Source of the DNA: Chitinivorax sp. PXF-14
Lineage (GTDB): Bacteria; Pseudomonadota; Gammaproteobacteria; Burkholderiales; SCOH01
Reading direction: 5' to 3'
Assembly: GCF_040812015.1 (NCBI RefSeq)
Contig: NZ_JBFNXJ010000007.1
Location: forward strand, 62,001 to 126,000
Length of the DNA stretch: 64,000 nt
Shown here: piece after piece, positions 36,222 to 46,490 of the stretch
Numbering within the stretch: the first letter of the stretch is position 1
Layout: every line of letters begins with the position of its first letter
The notes under the pieces: model-generated
What the model saw: only the letters and a program-made list of their open reading frames with translations
Told to the model about the DNA's origin: nothing
The model's database searches: none
Position numbers and translations under genes: made by a program

Positions 36222-36998
36222 TCAGAAGCCGTTCTCGGTCACCAGATTGCCCGGCTGGCCACGCCGCGGCACGTTGAGGCCGTAGCGCTCCTGCAGCAGC
36301 TGGCGCAGGTCGGCCACCATATTGGGGTTGCCGCAGATCATCACGTGCGAATGCGCCTTGTCGACGGCCACCCCGGCGACGCGCTCCAGCTCGCCGCTCG
36401 TCAGCAGCTCGGTGATGCGCCCCTTGAGCGTGCCGGGCTTTGGCTCGTCACGGGTGACGGCACGCAGGTAGCGCAATTTGTGCGTGAACTCGCCGACCAT
36501 CGGGTGCTCGGCAAAGGCGGCGATCTCGGCCTCGTAGGCCAGCTCGCTTTCGTGGCGCGCACCGTGCACCAGCACCAGCCGTTCGTAGTGCTGCCACACG
36601 GCCGGGTCCTGCAGGATGGACAGGAACGGCGCCAGCCCGGTGCCGGTGGACAGCATCCACAGGTCGCGGCCGAGCTCGAAGCGATCGGTGGTCAAATAGC
36701 CGAAGGCCTGCCGGTCGAGGTAGATGTCGTCGCCCACGCCGAGCCTGGCCAGCTCGGGCGTGAATTCGCCATCGGGCACCACGATCGAATAGAACTCGAG
36801 AAAGTCGTCGTAGTCGGCCGAGGTCATCGAATAGGCGCGCCACACGATCTGCTCGCCCTTCTTCACGCCGAGCCGGGCGAACTGCCCCGGGATGAAGCGG
36901 AAGCCGGGGTCGCGCGTGATGCGGAAGGTAAACAGGCTCGGCGCCCAGGTCTGCTTGGCGATGATGGTCTGGCGGGTATACTTCTCGTTCTGGCTCAT
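36222..36998 (-). CDS. fpr: Ferredoxin-NADP(+) reductase
   Basis: A 258-residue flavoprotein of the subclass typified by E. coli Fpr. It moves electrons between NADPH and ferredoxin or flavodoxin. The FAD site is RAYSMTSADYDDFLEFY, the loop after it has the VPDGEFTPELARLGVGD segment, and the NADP part has STGTGLAPFLSIL and LVHGARHESELAY, with MICGNPNMV near the end. The C-terminus, GQPGNLVTENGF, is a short aromatic end as in this subclass. The start at 36996-36998 (MSQNEKYTRQTI) has a weak upstream site. It is divergent from the GAF-kinase gene over 128 bp. Confidence 0.95.
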   Translation of the reverse strand: MSQNEKYTRQTIIAKQTWAPSLFTFRITRDPGFRFIPGQFARLGVKKGEQIVWRAYSMTSADYDDFLEFYSIVVPDGEFTPELARLGVGDDIYLDRQAFGYLTTDRFELGRDLWMLSTGTGLAPFLSILQDPAVWQHYERLVLVHGARHESELAYEAEIAAFAEHPMVGEFTHKLRYLRAVTRDEPKPGTLKGRITELLTSGELERVAGVAVDKAHSHVMICGNPNMVADLRQLLQERYGLNVPRRGQPGNLVTENGF

Positions 36999-37126
36999 GG
37001 TCGGATCCGGCTTGCCGCGCTGGCGGCGGCGCTGATACCGCCATTCTACTTGGCCGGCCCGGACGATTCACCCACGATGGCAGCAGGGTTGCCATGGGCG
37101 GTACGGCAATCTGCTAAAACGAAGAC

Positions 37127-38578
<1,452 letters not shown>

Positions 38579-38599
38579 CGGCGCCCGCCGGCGTGCCGG

Positions 38600-39799
38600 C
38601 TACACCGCCCCACCGGCACGCAGCGCGGCAATCGCCTCGTCTGCATAACCGAGCTCGCGCAGGATCGCCTCGGTATGTTCGCCCAGCGCCGGACCGAGCC
38701 ATTCGGTCGCGCCGGGCGTGTCGCTGAGCTTGGGCACGATGCCGGGGACCTTGAACGGCTTGCCGTCTGGCAGCGTGGCGCTCTCGATCATGCCGCGCGC
38801 AAGGAATTGCGGGTCGCGGAACATGTCGGCAACCGAGTAGACGCGGCTTGCCGGCACCTCGGCCTGCTCCAGCACCGCCAGCACCTGTTCCTCGTCGTGG
38901 GCCGCGGCCCAGCCGTCGATCACCGCGTACAGCTCGGCGCGGCGCGCATCGCGGCCGGCATTGTCGGCGAGCGTCGGATCGGCCGCCAGGTCGTCGCGGC
39001 CGATGGCCAGCATGAAACGCCTGAAGATGGCGTCGCCATTGGCGCCGATCTGGATGTGCTTGCCGTCCCGGGTGGTGTGGATGGACGACGGCGTGATGCC
39101 GGGCATGATGTTGCCGCTGCGCTCACGGATGAAGCCCATCACGTCGAACTCGGGCACCAGGCTTTCCATCATCGCGAACACCGCCTCGTACAGCGCGACA
39201 TCGACCACCTGACCGCGGCCGCCGTTGACCTCGCGATGCCGCAGCGCCATCAGCGCGCCGATCACGCCCCACAGCGCGGCGATCGAATCACCGATCGAGA
39301 TGCCGGTGCGCACCGGCGGGCGGTCCTCGAAACCCGTTACGTAGCGCAGGCCGCCCATCGATTCGCCGACGGCGCCGAAGCCGGGCTGGTCCTTGTACGG
39401 GCCGGTCTGGCCGAAGCCCGACAGTCGCAGCATGACGAGGCCCGGCTTGATCGCCGACAGCACGTCCCAGCCTAGGCCAAGCTTTTCCATCACACCGGGG
39501 CGGAAGTTCTCGATCACGATGTCAGCCTCGACGACGAGCCGCTTGACGATCTCGACCGCCTCGGGATGCTTCAGGTTCAGCGTCAGCGACTGCTTGTTGC
39601 GCGCCTGCACGAACCACCATAACGACGTGCCCTCGTACAGCTTGCGCCATTTGCGCAGCGGGTCGCCACCGTCGGGCGACTCGATCTTGATCACCTCGGC
39701 GCCGAATTCGGCACAGATACGGGCCGCAAAGGGGCCGGCAATCAGCGTGCCGAGTTCGATCACCTTGAGGCCGGTGAGGGGTTTGTTGGGTGGGGTCAT
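38600..39799 (-). CDS. CaiB/BaiF-type class III CoA-transferase
   Basis: A 399-residue enzyme of the family III CoA-transferases, which move CoA between carboxylic acids through aspartyl-CoA. Catalytic Asp171 (SIGDSIAALWG), the N-terminal GLKVIELGTLIAGPFAAR, and the R-NKQSLTLNLKHPE segment are standard. The acid substrates cannot be told from sequence. The start was put at ATG 39797-39799 (MTPPNKPLTG) with GGAG eight to eleven bases upstream; a longer frame lacks support. It converges on the GAF kinase gene and lies divergent from the small NTF2-like gene. Confidence 0.9.
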   Translation of the reverse strand: MTPPNKPLTGLKVIELGTLIAGPFAARICAEFGAEVIKIESPDGGDPLRKWRKLYEGTSLWWFVQARNKQSLTLNLKHPEAVEIVKRLVVEADIVIENFRPGVMEKLGLGWDVLSAIKPGLVMLRLSGFGQTGPYKDQPGFGAVGESMGGLRYVTGFEDRPPVRTGISIGDSIAALWGVIGALMALRHREVNGGRGQVVDVALYEAVFAMMESLVPEFDVMGFIRERSGNIMPGITPSSIHTTRDGKHIQIGANGDAIFRRFMLAIGRDDLAADPTLADNAGRDARRAELYAVIDGWAAAHDEEQVLAVLEQAEVPASRVYSVADMFRDPQFLARGMIESATLPDGKPFKVPGIVPKLSDTPGATEWLGPALGEHTEAILRELGYADEAIAALRAGGAV

Positions 39800-40213
39800 G
39801 GCGGGGCTCCATATGCGATGAGTGAGTCTAGTGCCGGTCGCCACCGCAACTCAAGGCGCCAGCCTTGCGTATGGCGAAATTGGGGTACATCGCGGGAACG
39901 CTCGTGAAGCGACTCCATGCTTGGGCAGCCATCATCACCGGCCTGGTATCCAGCCTCGGCCACGCAGCCATTCATGGCGTGATGCGCGGGCGGACATGCT
40001 CGCAGACCCCATCCCACGGATACCGGGCGAGCTGGCGTCAAGGCCATGCACAGGGCTGTGTGCGGCCCATCGTACGCGCATCGTCTTTCCTGCCCATGCG
40101 AAGCTGCTATGGTACGTAGTGAGGGCCTGCCTGGTATTGGCGGAGCCGTTCAATCAACGGGTATTGCGCAATTTCCGCGCTGTGCGGCGCGGCTGATCGG
40201 GGACCATGACAAG
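39800..40213. other. 414-bp divergent gap, no gene seen
   Basis: It must contain the promoters of the CoA-transferase and the NTF2-like gene. Frames within it (for example the plus frame entering at 40046) have no ribosome binding site and no family likeness. I see no strong repeat, hairpin or T-run. Confidence 0.6.
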
Positions 40214-40648
40214 ATGAACGACCATGTGAAGACGGTACAGGCAATCTATGAGGCATTCGGCCGGCGCGACATCGAGGCCATGCTCGGCTATCTGGACGAC
40301 GACGTGAGCTGGGAAGAGTGGGACGACAACCAGGCGCAACTCGCCGGCGTGGCATGGATGGCGCCGCGCCGCGGCAAGGCCGGTGCGGCGGAGTTCCTGC
40401 GCATCGTCGGCGGCTTCACCTTTCACAGCTTCAATGTCGTGAGCCTGCTGGCGGGTGAGGACAAGGTGGCGGCCGAGGTGACGGTCGAGGCCTCGGTACC
40501 ATCCACCGGCGGCCATTACCGCGACCAGGAAATGCACCTGTGGTGCTTCAACCCGGCGGGCAAGGTGGTGAGCTTCCGCCACTACCTCGACACGGCCAAG
40601 CATATCGCCGTGGCGAAAGGGAATAGCGACCTGCAGAACCCGGTGTAG
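40214..40648 (+). CDS. NTF2-like (SnoaL-type) protein
   Basis: A 144-residue protein of the NTF2/SnoaL superfamily: MNDHVKTVQAIYEAFGRRDIEAMLGYLDDDVSWEEWD is the common N-terminal helix, helix and strand, and the later pieces FHSFNVVSLLAGEDKVAAEV and GKVVSFRHYLDTAKHI are the sheet. Such domains make barrel-like pockets used as enzymes (isomerases, cyclases) or binding proteins; no catalytic set can be assigned. The start at 40214 follows the weak site GACAAG; the plus frame is open to 40046 but the family begins here. It is monocistronic. Confidence 0.8.
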   Translation: MNDHVKTVQAIYEAFGRRDIEAMLGYLDDDVSWEEWDDNQAQLAGVAWMAPRRGKAGAAEFLRIVGGFTFHSFNVVSLLAGEDKVAAEVTVEASVPSTGGHYRDQEMHLWCFNPAGKVVSFRHYLDTAKHIAVAKGNSDLQNPV

Positions 40649-40701
40649 CGGCGGGAGGCAGTCCACGGGCCGGACCGGCTGGTTTCACGTGAAACCAGCT
40701 A

Positions 40702-41307
40702 TCAGGCCTGCCCGCCCAATAGTGCCGCCAGCTCGACGGCGGTCTTCACGCCCATCTTTTCGAGGATGCGGGCGCGGTGCACTTCCACCGTCTTCATGCT
40801 GATGTCGAGGTCGTCGGCGATCACCTTGTTGAGCTTGCCGGCAATGATCAGCTTCATCACCTCGCGCTCACGCGGCGTGAGCTGCGCCAGCCGCGCCTCG
40901 ATGCCCTGCCTCGCGTGCCAGCGCCGGCGCTGCTCGGCGTCACGCTCGAGGCAGCGCTCGGCCATGTCGACGAGGTCGTTGTCGTTGAACGGCTTCTGGA
41001 TGAAATCGGCGGCCCCGCCCTTGAGCGCGTTGACCGCCATCGGCACGTCGCCATGGCCGGTCAGGAAGATCACGGGCGGGTGATAGGGCTGGGCCTTGAG
41101 CGCATCGAACACCTCGAGGCCGGACATGCCCGTCATGCGCACATCGAGCAGGATGCAGCCGAACTTGTCGGGGTTGAAGTCGGCGAGAAACACCTCGCCC
41201 GAGTCGAACGCGACGGTTTCGTGCGCACGCGTCGAAAACAGCCAGGCGAGCGCCTCGCGCGTGTCCTGGTCATCATCGACGATACAGATGGGGCGCTCAT
41301 TCGACAT
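40702..41307 (-). CDS. FixJ-type response regulator (receiver plus LuxR helix-turn-helix)
   Basis: A 201-residue transcription factor. The receiver has Asp55 (CILLDVRMTGMSG), CIVDDDQD, FLTGHGDVPMAV and the Lys in FIQKPFNDND. After a linker, LTPREREVMKLIIAGKLNKVIADDLDISMKTVEVHRARILEKMGV is the LuxR-type DNA-binding domain. The start was set at ATG 41305-41307, since GGAAAAGGAA lies upstream; it overlaps the kinase stop by 11 bases, so both are cotranslated as a two-component pair. Output genes are unknown. Confidence 0.93.
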   Translation of the reverse strand: MSNERPICIVDDDQDTREALAWLFSTRAHETVAFDSGEVFLADFNPDKFGCILLDVRMTGMSGLEVFDALKAQPYHPPVIFLTGHGDVPMAVNALKGGAADFIQKPFNDNDLVDMAERCLERDAEQRRRWHARQGIEARLAQLTPREREVMKLIIAGKLNKVIADDLDISMKTVEVHRARILEKMGVKTAVELAALLGGQA

Positions 41308-43603
41308 GGGCGGGTTCCTTTTCCACAATCACCGGCAGGGTAAAACAGAAACAGGCGCCGCCGGTGGCTGCCGCTTCAAACCAGAGATGCCCGTGATGGC
41401 TTTCGACGATGGAGCGACAGATATTGAGCCCCATGCCCATGCCTTCGGACTTGGTACTGTAGAACGGCATGAACAATCGCGCCACGTCGGCCTCGCCAAT
41501 GCCGGGGCCGCTGTCCTCGATGCGCACCGCGACGCGGCCTTCGTCCAGCCGGTAGCGCACGGCCAGACGGCGCTGCCGCGCGGGGGTATCGGCCATCGCC
41601 TCGATGCCGTTCTTGATCAGGTTGAACAGTACCTGTTCGAGCATCACCCGGTCGGCCATCACGGCAACCGCGGCATTCGGCCGCTCGACGCTGAGCTTGA
41701 CCGAGGACTTGCGCAGCTCGGCGGTCAACAGGCCGAGCACGGTATCGAGCATCTCGGCGAAATCGCAGCGGCTGCGGTGCGGCTCGCGCTTCTGCACGAA
41801 TTCGCGGATGCCGCGGATGATCTGCCCTGCCCGCTTGGCCTGTTCGCCGATCTTGGTGAACGCCTGGCGCAGCATGCCCATCGACGGCTTGTCGTGCTCG
41901 AGCACGTTGAGGCCACCGGTGCTGTAGCTGGCGATCGCCGACAGCGGCTGGTTGAGCTCGTGCGCGAGGCTGGAGGCGATCTCGCCCATGCTGATCAGGC
42001 GTGCGGTCTGCTGCAGCTTTTCCGCCTGCTGACGCTCGAGATCGGCCGCATGCCTGGTTTCGGTAATGTCGGCCGCAATGTCGAGCCATACCTCGGCGCC
42101 ATCGACCCAGGCGCTCTTGCGTCGATGCATGTGATACCAGCGCTGCGACGGCGCATGGTAGACCTCGATGTCGGCCGCCTCGGCCTGCGGGAACGGCACC
42201 ATCGGCAAGGCGCACAGCGGCGGGCCATCGTCGGCCAGGCCGAACACGTTGCGGAAGGGCTGGTTACACATGAGCAGCTGGCCGCTCGACACCTGGCTGA
42301 CCGACACAGCCGCGTCGAGCCCGTTGAGCAGCGTGACGAAGCGTTGCTGCGAGGCCCTGAGCGCCTCGCGCTCGCGCTTGAGCTCGGTGATGTCGTAGAG
42401 CGAGCCGACCCAGCCGACATGGCGGCCATCGGCGTCGATCAGTGGCGAGGAATACACGCGCACATCGATGCGGTTGCCGTTCTTGTGCATCATGCGCGTG
42501 GTGTAGCCGGTGGACGACACGTCGCCGCGCAGCACCGCGTTGAGCGAGTCGGCGCATTGCTTGGCGTCCTCGGGCGGCCAGTAGGGCAAGGGCGGCTCGG
42601 CACCGACCAGCTCGCGCTCGTGGTAGCCGATCAATTCGCAGAAGGCGCGGTTGACGTAGGTGATGCGGCCATGGCGGTCGAGCGCCGTCATGCCGGTGCG
42701 CATCGAGTCTTCCATCGCCTGGCGCCAGGCCGTCTCGCGCTTCAGCCGCTGCTCGACCGCCAGCCGCTCGCGCATGTGCTGGCGAAGGCTCCACAGCGAG
42801 GCGAGCATCAGCAGCGACAGGCCGATCAGCGTCACCGGCAGCGCCTGGCCGAGTATCCCGCTGCCCCGCTTGTAGTTGTCCGCGCGCAGCTTCAGTGTGT
42901 AGCCGAAGGCATCGAAATTGATGACGTGGAAATCGTCGCTGCGTTCGAGGTTGAGATCCACCTTGCTGGCGATCAGCCTGCCCTCGATATCGGTGATGCT
43001 GATCTGGTAGCGCTTGGCGATCCACCACGGCACCAGGTTCTGCAGCAGGCTCTTGAGCGAGTAACGCACGGTCAGCAGGCCGACGACCCGCCCCGTGTCG
43101 ATGATGGGCGTGAACAGGATCACCGCCGGCGAGCCGTTGGGCGAATACACCACCGGCGAATAGTTGGGCAGCGCGGTGCGCAGCGTGCGCTGGCGGGTAT
43201 CGACCAGGTCGGACTGGCTGAACAGGGCCGGCGCCATCGCGTCGATCGGCATCTGGCGCTCCACCCTGCCCTGCACGTCAAGCTGGGCGGCGGCCGTCAC
43301 CTCGGCGCTGGTCGCGGCCAGAATGCGGATGTTGGAGCGGAACTTGATGTCGTCCATGCCGCCAGCGGCAATCTGGCGCGCGAGGTTCTCCAGCGTATGC
43401 TGGTTGGTCTGCAGCTGCAGCCGGATGGCCTGCTCCAGCCACAGCACATCCTCGATCAGGGCATCGCGCCGCTTTTCCTGCTCGTTGGCATGCAAGAGCC
43501 ACAGGAAGCTCAGCAGCGCAGCGACGAACAGCAACACCGAGACACTGGGCATGAGCCAGAGCCAGCGGTTGCGTTGCGGCAGGGACAGGCGGCGCGCTTT
43601 CAT
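41297..43603 (-). CDS. Membrane PAS-domain sensor histidine kinase
   Basis: A 768-residue kinase: membrane helix 1 (about 16-38), a periplasmic domain of about 215 residues (like the DctB/double-Cache class, VYSPNGSPAVILFTPIIDTG), helix 2 (about 252-272), a first PAS (about 293-410, GMTALDRHGRITYVNRAFCELIGY), a second PAS (about 417-517), then HisKA with His548 (SSLAHELNQPLSAI) and the HATPase with NLIKNGIEAM, DSGPGIG, FMPFYSTKSEGMGMGL. It is a DctB/FixL-type sensor of an external acid or redox state, paired with the FixJ-type regulator that follows. The PAS shows no heme His signature I can point to. Confidence 0.92.
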   Translation of the reverse strand: MKARRLSLPQRNRWLWLMPSVSVLLFVAALLSFLWLLHANEQEKRRDALIEDVLWLEQAIRLQLQTNQHTLENLARQIAAGGMDDIKFRSNIRILAATSAEVTAAAQLDVQGRVERQMPIDAMAPALFSQSDLVDTRQRTLRTALPNYSPVVYSPNGSPAVILFTPIIDTGRVVGLLTVRYSLKSLLQNLVPWWIAKRYQISITDIEGRLIASKVDLNLERSDDFHVINFDAFGYTLKLRADNYKRGSGILGQALPVTLIGLSLLMLASLWSLRQHMRERLAVEQRLKRETAWRQAMEDSMRTGMTALDRHGRITYVNRAFCELIGYHERELVGAEPPLPYWPPEDAKQCADSLNAVLRGDVSSTGYTTRMMHKNGNRIDVRVYSSPLIDADGRHVGWVGSLYDITELKREREALRASQQRFVTLLNGLDAAVSVSQVSSGQLLMCNQPFRNVFGLADDGPPLCALPMVPFPQAEAADIEVYHAPSQRWYHMHRRKSAWVDGAEVWLDIAADITETRHAADLERQQAEKLQQTARLISMGEIASSLAHELNQPLSAIASYSTGGLNVLEHDKPSMGMLRQAFTKIGEQAKRAGQIIRGIREFVQKREPHRSRCDFAEMLDTVLGLLTAELRKSSVKLSVERPNAAVAVMADRVMLEQVLFNLIKNGIEAMADTPARQRRLAVRYRLDEGRVAVRIEDSGPGIGEADVARLFMPFYSTKSEGMGMGLNICRSIVESHHGHLWFEAAATGGACFCFTLPVIVEKEPAHVE

Positions 43604-43754
43604 CGAGTCAGTCAGGGGAGCCGGTTGCGGGATTCAACCCCGATTGTACCGCGCAACCAATATTGGAATTCCCCTACATGAAGCAAGCCGCCGCAGGCGA
43701 CGCCGTGCCCCGGCTGGCTCGCCGCCGTGGCACCCACCATCCCGCCTGTCGGGG

Positions 43755-44153
43755 CTATCCGCCAAGCAGGCCGGATTTCAGCACGTTCAGGCCCTGGTCA
43801 AGCAAGCCGCCCTGCTCGATGCTGCCGTTCGGCGTGAGCTTGTCGACCACCTGTGGTAATAGCTGCGCCAGATGCCCGCCCACCTCGTCTGGCGACACGC
43901 CGAGCTTGCCGGCGATGTCCGCCAGCGGCCCGCTGCCGAGCACCTGCTGTAACTGGTCGGCCGAGATCGGCTGGTTCGCGCCCGTCCCCACCCAGGACGC
44001 GACGACATCACCAAGCCCACCCTGCTGAAATTTTTCCACCAGGCCAGACAGGCCACCTTGCTGGTTGATCAGCTGGCTCACCGAACCCAGCAGGCCATCC
44101 TGCTGCGCCCCCTGGCCCAACAAGCCACCCGCGATTTGATCGAGCAATCCCAT
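43755..44153 (-). CDS. YidB-family (DUF937) protein
   Basis: A 132-residue protein of the YidB/DUF937 family. It begins MGLLDQIAGGLLGQGAQQDG and has the family stretch GGLGDVVASWVGTGANQPIS followed by DQLQQVLGSGPLADIAGKLGV, plus VSPDEVGGHLAQLLPQVVDKLTPNG. Function of the family is unknown. A glycine-rich, glutamine-rich start suggests a disordered N-terminus. Start at 44151-44153 with GGAGAG ten bases upstream; a TATATA box lies about 35 bp further up. It is divergent from the HD-GYP gene. Confidence 0.88.
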   Translation of the reverse strand: MGLLDQIAGGLLGQGAQQDGLLGSVSQLINQQGGLSGLVEKFQQGGLGDVVASWVGTGANQPISADQLQQVLGSGPLADIAGKLGVSPDEVGGHLAQLLPQVVDKLTPNGSIEQGGLLDQGLNVLKSGLLGG

Positions 44154-44231
44154 GTCGGTCTCTCCATACCGTATCGATGCGCTTTATATATAGCGGACTT
44201 TCCGTCTGCGGACAGAGTTGGGCAGATTTCC

Positions 44232-44237
44232 TATACT
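44232..44237 (+). promoter_or_regulatory. TATACT -10 element for the HD-GYP gene
   Basis: TATACT predicts a transcript starting near 44244, too late for in-frame starts at 44218 or 44242 and in good register with ATG 44272. No strong -35 is seen. It supports the shorter start of the HD-GYP gene. Confidence 0.4.
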
Positions 44238-44271
44238 GCATATGTTCAAGCCAAGATCACCCGGACCCCGC

Positions 44272-45495
44272 ATGCTCAAGAAAATCCACGTCAGCCAACT
44301 CAAGCTTGGCATGTACATCCATGACCTGAATTGCGACTGGTTCACCCATCCCTTCGTGGTCAGCCGTTTCAAGCTCAGCACGGACGAAGAAATCGAGCGC
44401 ATCGTCAAGGCGGGCATCCACGAGCTGTCCATCGATACCTCCAAGGGGCTGGACGTCGCCGACGCGCCAACGCAGGAAGAAGCGGATGCCGCCGTCGAGG
44501 CCGAGATGATCGCCGTGGCCGCCAGCATGAACAGCGCGCCGCTGCGCCTATCGCTGGCGGAAGAACTGGCGCGGGCGCAACAGGTCAAGAACCAGGCCCA
44601 CAAGCTGGTACGCAACGTGATGCAGGACGCACGCCTGGGCAAGGCCATCGAGCTCGATCAGGTCGAGCCGGTGGTGGAACAGATCACCGAGTCGATCCTG
44701 CGCAACGCCGGCGCGCTGATCGGCCTGATGCAGATCAAGAGCAAGGACGACTACACCTTCCTGCATTCGGTCAGTGTGTGCACGCTGATGGTGGCATTCT
44801 GCCGCTCGCTCGATCTCGATGCCGAAACCACGCGCCAGGCAGGCCTCGGCGGGCTGCTGCACGATACCGGCAAGGCGCTGGTGCCCGACGCGGTGCTGAA
44901 CAAGCCCGGCCGCCTGACCGAGGAAGAGTTTGCGATCATCCAGCGCCACCCCAAGGATGGCTACGACATCCTGCTCAAGACGCCGCAGATCGGTCCGATC
45001 CCGCTCGATATCACGCTGCACCACCATGAGCGCATGGATGGCAGCGGCTATCCGGACAAGATGCCGGGCGACCAGATCAACACACTGGTGCAGATGTCCT
45101 CGATCGTCGATGTCTACGACGCGATCACGGCCGACCGCTGCTACCACAAGGGCATGCCCGCCACCGACGCGCTGCGCAAGCTCTTCGAATGGAGCAAGCA
45201 CCACTTCAACCCCAACCTGGTGCAGGCCTTCATGCGCTGCGTCGGCATCTACCCGGTCGGCACCCTGGTCAGGCTGGAGAGCGGCAAGCTGGGTGTGGTG
45301 ACCGAGCAGAACGAAAGCAATCTGCTGTCGCCCAAGGTCAAGGCATTCTTCAGCACCAAGTCGAACGTCTACATCAAGCCGGTCGAGATCGACCTCGCCA
45401 AGCCCATGGGCAAGGGTGGCGCAGACAAGATCGTGAGCCACGAGAGCCCCACAAAATGGGGCCTCGACCCCATGCGATTTCTCGCTGCAACCTAG
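44272..45495 (+). CDS. HD-GYP cyclic-di-GMP phosphodiesterase
   Basis: A 407-residue soluble protein with an N-terminal DUF3391 domain (MLKKIHVSQLKLGMYIHDL) and an HD-GYP domain with LHSVSVCTLMVAF, GLLHDTGKALVPDAVLNKPG, HPKDGYDILLK, and HHHERMDGSGYP, which holds the GYP triad and metal ligands. It should degrade cyclic-di-GMP to GMP. The start at 44272 is favoured because family members begin here and a TATACT element at 44232 fits it; a GTG or TTG further up would add 10-18 residues. A strong terminator follows, so it is monocistronic. Confidence 0.93.
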   Translation: MLKKIHVSQLKLGMYIHDLNCDWFTHPFVVSRFKLSTDEEIERIVKAGIHELSIDTSKGLDVADAPTQEEADAAVEAEMIAVAASMNSAPLRLSLAEELARAQQVKNQAHKLVRNVMQDARLGKAIELDQVEPVVEQITESILRNAGALIGLMQIKSKDDYTFLHSVSVCTLMVAFCRSLDLDAETTRQAGLGGLLHDTGKALVPDAVLNKPGRLTEEEFAIIQRHPKDGYDILLKTPQIGPIPLDITLHHHERMDGSGYPDKMPGDQINTLVQMSSIVDVYDAITADRCYHKGMPATDALRKLFEWSKHHFNPNLVQAFMRCVGIYPVGTLVRLESGKLGVVTEQNESNLLSPKVKAFFSTKSNVYIKPVEIDLAKPMGKGGADKIVSHESPTKWGLDPMRFLAAT

Positions 45496-45546
45496 TCCTG
45501 GCGCGGGGTCTCGGCCTCCGCCGAGCACACCCGCCGTAATCGTCAA

Positions 45547-45571
45547 ATGCCCCGTAGCGGGGCATTTTTTT
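45547..45571 (+). terminator. Rho-independent terminator of the HD-GYP gene
   Basis: ATGCCCCG pairs with CGGGGCAT over a TAG loop and runs into seven thymines, 51 bases after the stop. Confidence 0.92.
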
Positions 45572-45872
45572 GCCATTGCCCACGATTGGTGCAAATACTC
45601 GAAATCCTGGCGGAAAACCCCGAATCGCCGCCGGTTATGGCCGGAATACCTTGTCAGTACTTATCGTTAGATGTTACCGAGATGTAAATTATGCCAACAT
45701 GTTGTGCTGGCGCCACTTGCTCCACGCTATATATTCAACGCCCAAAAAAATATAATTTGGTTTTACCTGCTGTAGGTGGAATTACCTATACATCATATAG
45801 TTGACCTAACACGCAAGGCTAATGGCATAATTCGGTCGGGAGTCTTAAATCTGGATCGAGAAAGGAAAACTC
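45572..45872 (+). other. AT-rich leader/promoter region of the PEP-CTERM gene
   Basis: The 301 bp between the terminator and the PEP-CTERM gene are AT-rich, unlike the flanks. They hold an ACCT-N5-AGGT inverted repeat (45765-45777), a second ACCT (45784-45787), and TTGACC (45801-45806) followed 19 bases later by CATAAT, which could be a sigma-70 promoter with long spacing. I see no gene. Confidence 0.5.
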
Positions 45873-46403
45873 ATGAAGTTCTCGCGTAAATTGATGGGCG
45901 CAGCTGTCGCTGCCGGCTTGGCCTTCGCCGCCGCTGGCGCGCAAGCCGCTGTCGACCACACCTTCAGCGTCGGCTCGCTGCCCTACAGCCAAGCCGTTAC
46001 CTACACCAACAGCACCACGTTCTTCGACGACGTATTCAACTTCTCGCTGAGCCACGGCAGCGATGTGAACGTCGGCTTCGGCGAAATCACGTCGAGCGCG
46101 TTCCCCAACCTGTTCAAGCTGTCCATCCTGGACGCTGACGTTTACCAAAAAGTCGGCAACAGCTACTCGCTGGTATACGACGGTATCGCTCAAGCCGGTT
46201 CGCAAGAGCTGTTCAGCTCGTTCAACACCGGCCTGCTCGGCGCTGGCAACTACATCCTGAAGGTCAGCGGCGCCGTTTCCGGCATCGCTGGCGGTGGCTA
46301 TGTTGCGCAAATCGCTGCTGTACCGGAACCTTCCGAGTACCTGATGATGCTGGCTGGCCTGGGCATCGTTGGCTACGCAGTTCGCCGCAAGCGCGCTGTC
46401 TAA
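45873..46403 (+). CDS. FxDxF-type PEP-CTERM surface protein
   Basis: A 176-residue exported protein. The signal peptide (MKFSRKLMGAAVAAGLAFAA, cut after AQA) is followed by a beta-rich body with the FFDDVFNFSL motif of the FxDxF PEP-CTERM group. The C-terminal sorting signal is VPEPSEYLMMLAGLGIVGYA followed by the basic RRKR end. Exosortase would cleave at the VPEP element and hand the protein to the outer surface, often within exopolysaccharide. Start ATG 45873 with AAAGGA upstream. It has its own AT-rich promoter and terminator. No exosortase gene is in the window. Confidence 0.92.
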   Translation: MKFSRKLMGAAVAAGLAFAAAGAQAAVDHTFSVGSLPYSQAVTYTNSTTFFDDVFNFSLSHGSDVNVGFGEITSSAFPNLFKLSILDADVYQKVGNSYSLVYDGIAQAGSQELFSSFNTGLLGAGNYILKVSGAVSGIAGGGYVAQIAAVPEPSEYLMMLAGLGIVGYAVRRKRAV

Positions 46404-46423
46404 GCAGTAAACGCTCCTGCAGA

Positions 46424-46453
46424 AACGGGCACCGATGGTGCCCGTTTTTGTTT
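46424..46453 (+). terminator. Rho-independent terminator of the PEP-CTERM gene
   Basis: AACGGGCACC pairs with GGTGCCCGTT over a GAT loop, then TTTTTGTTT. It starts 21 bases after the stop. Confidence 0.93.
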
Positions 46454-46490
46454 GGCAAGATGCAGCCGGTGGCCCGGCTGCCATGCGTCG

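Noticed and set aside
45711-45723. TGGCGCC-AC-TTGC looked like a sigma-54 promoter before the PEP-CTERM gene
   Set aside because: The distance between the GG and GC pairs is two bases too short for a -24/-12 promoter.
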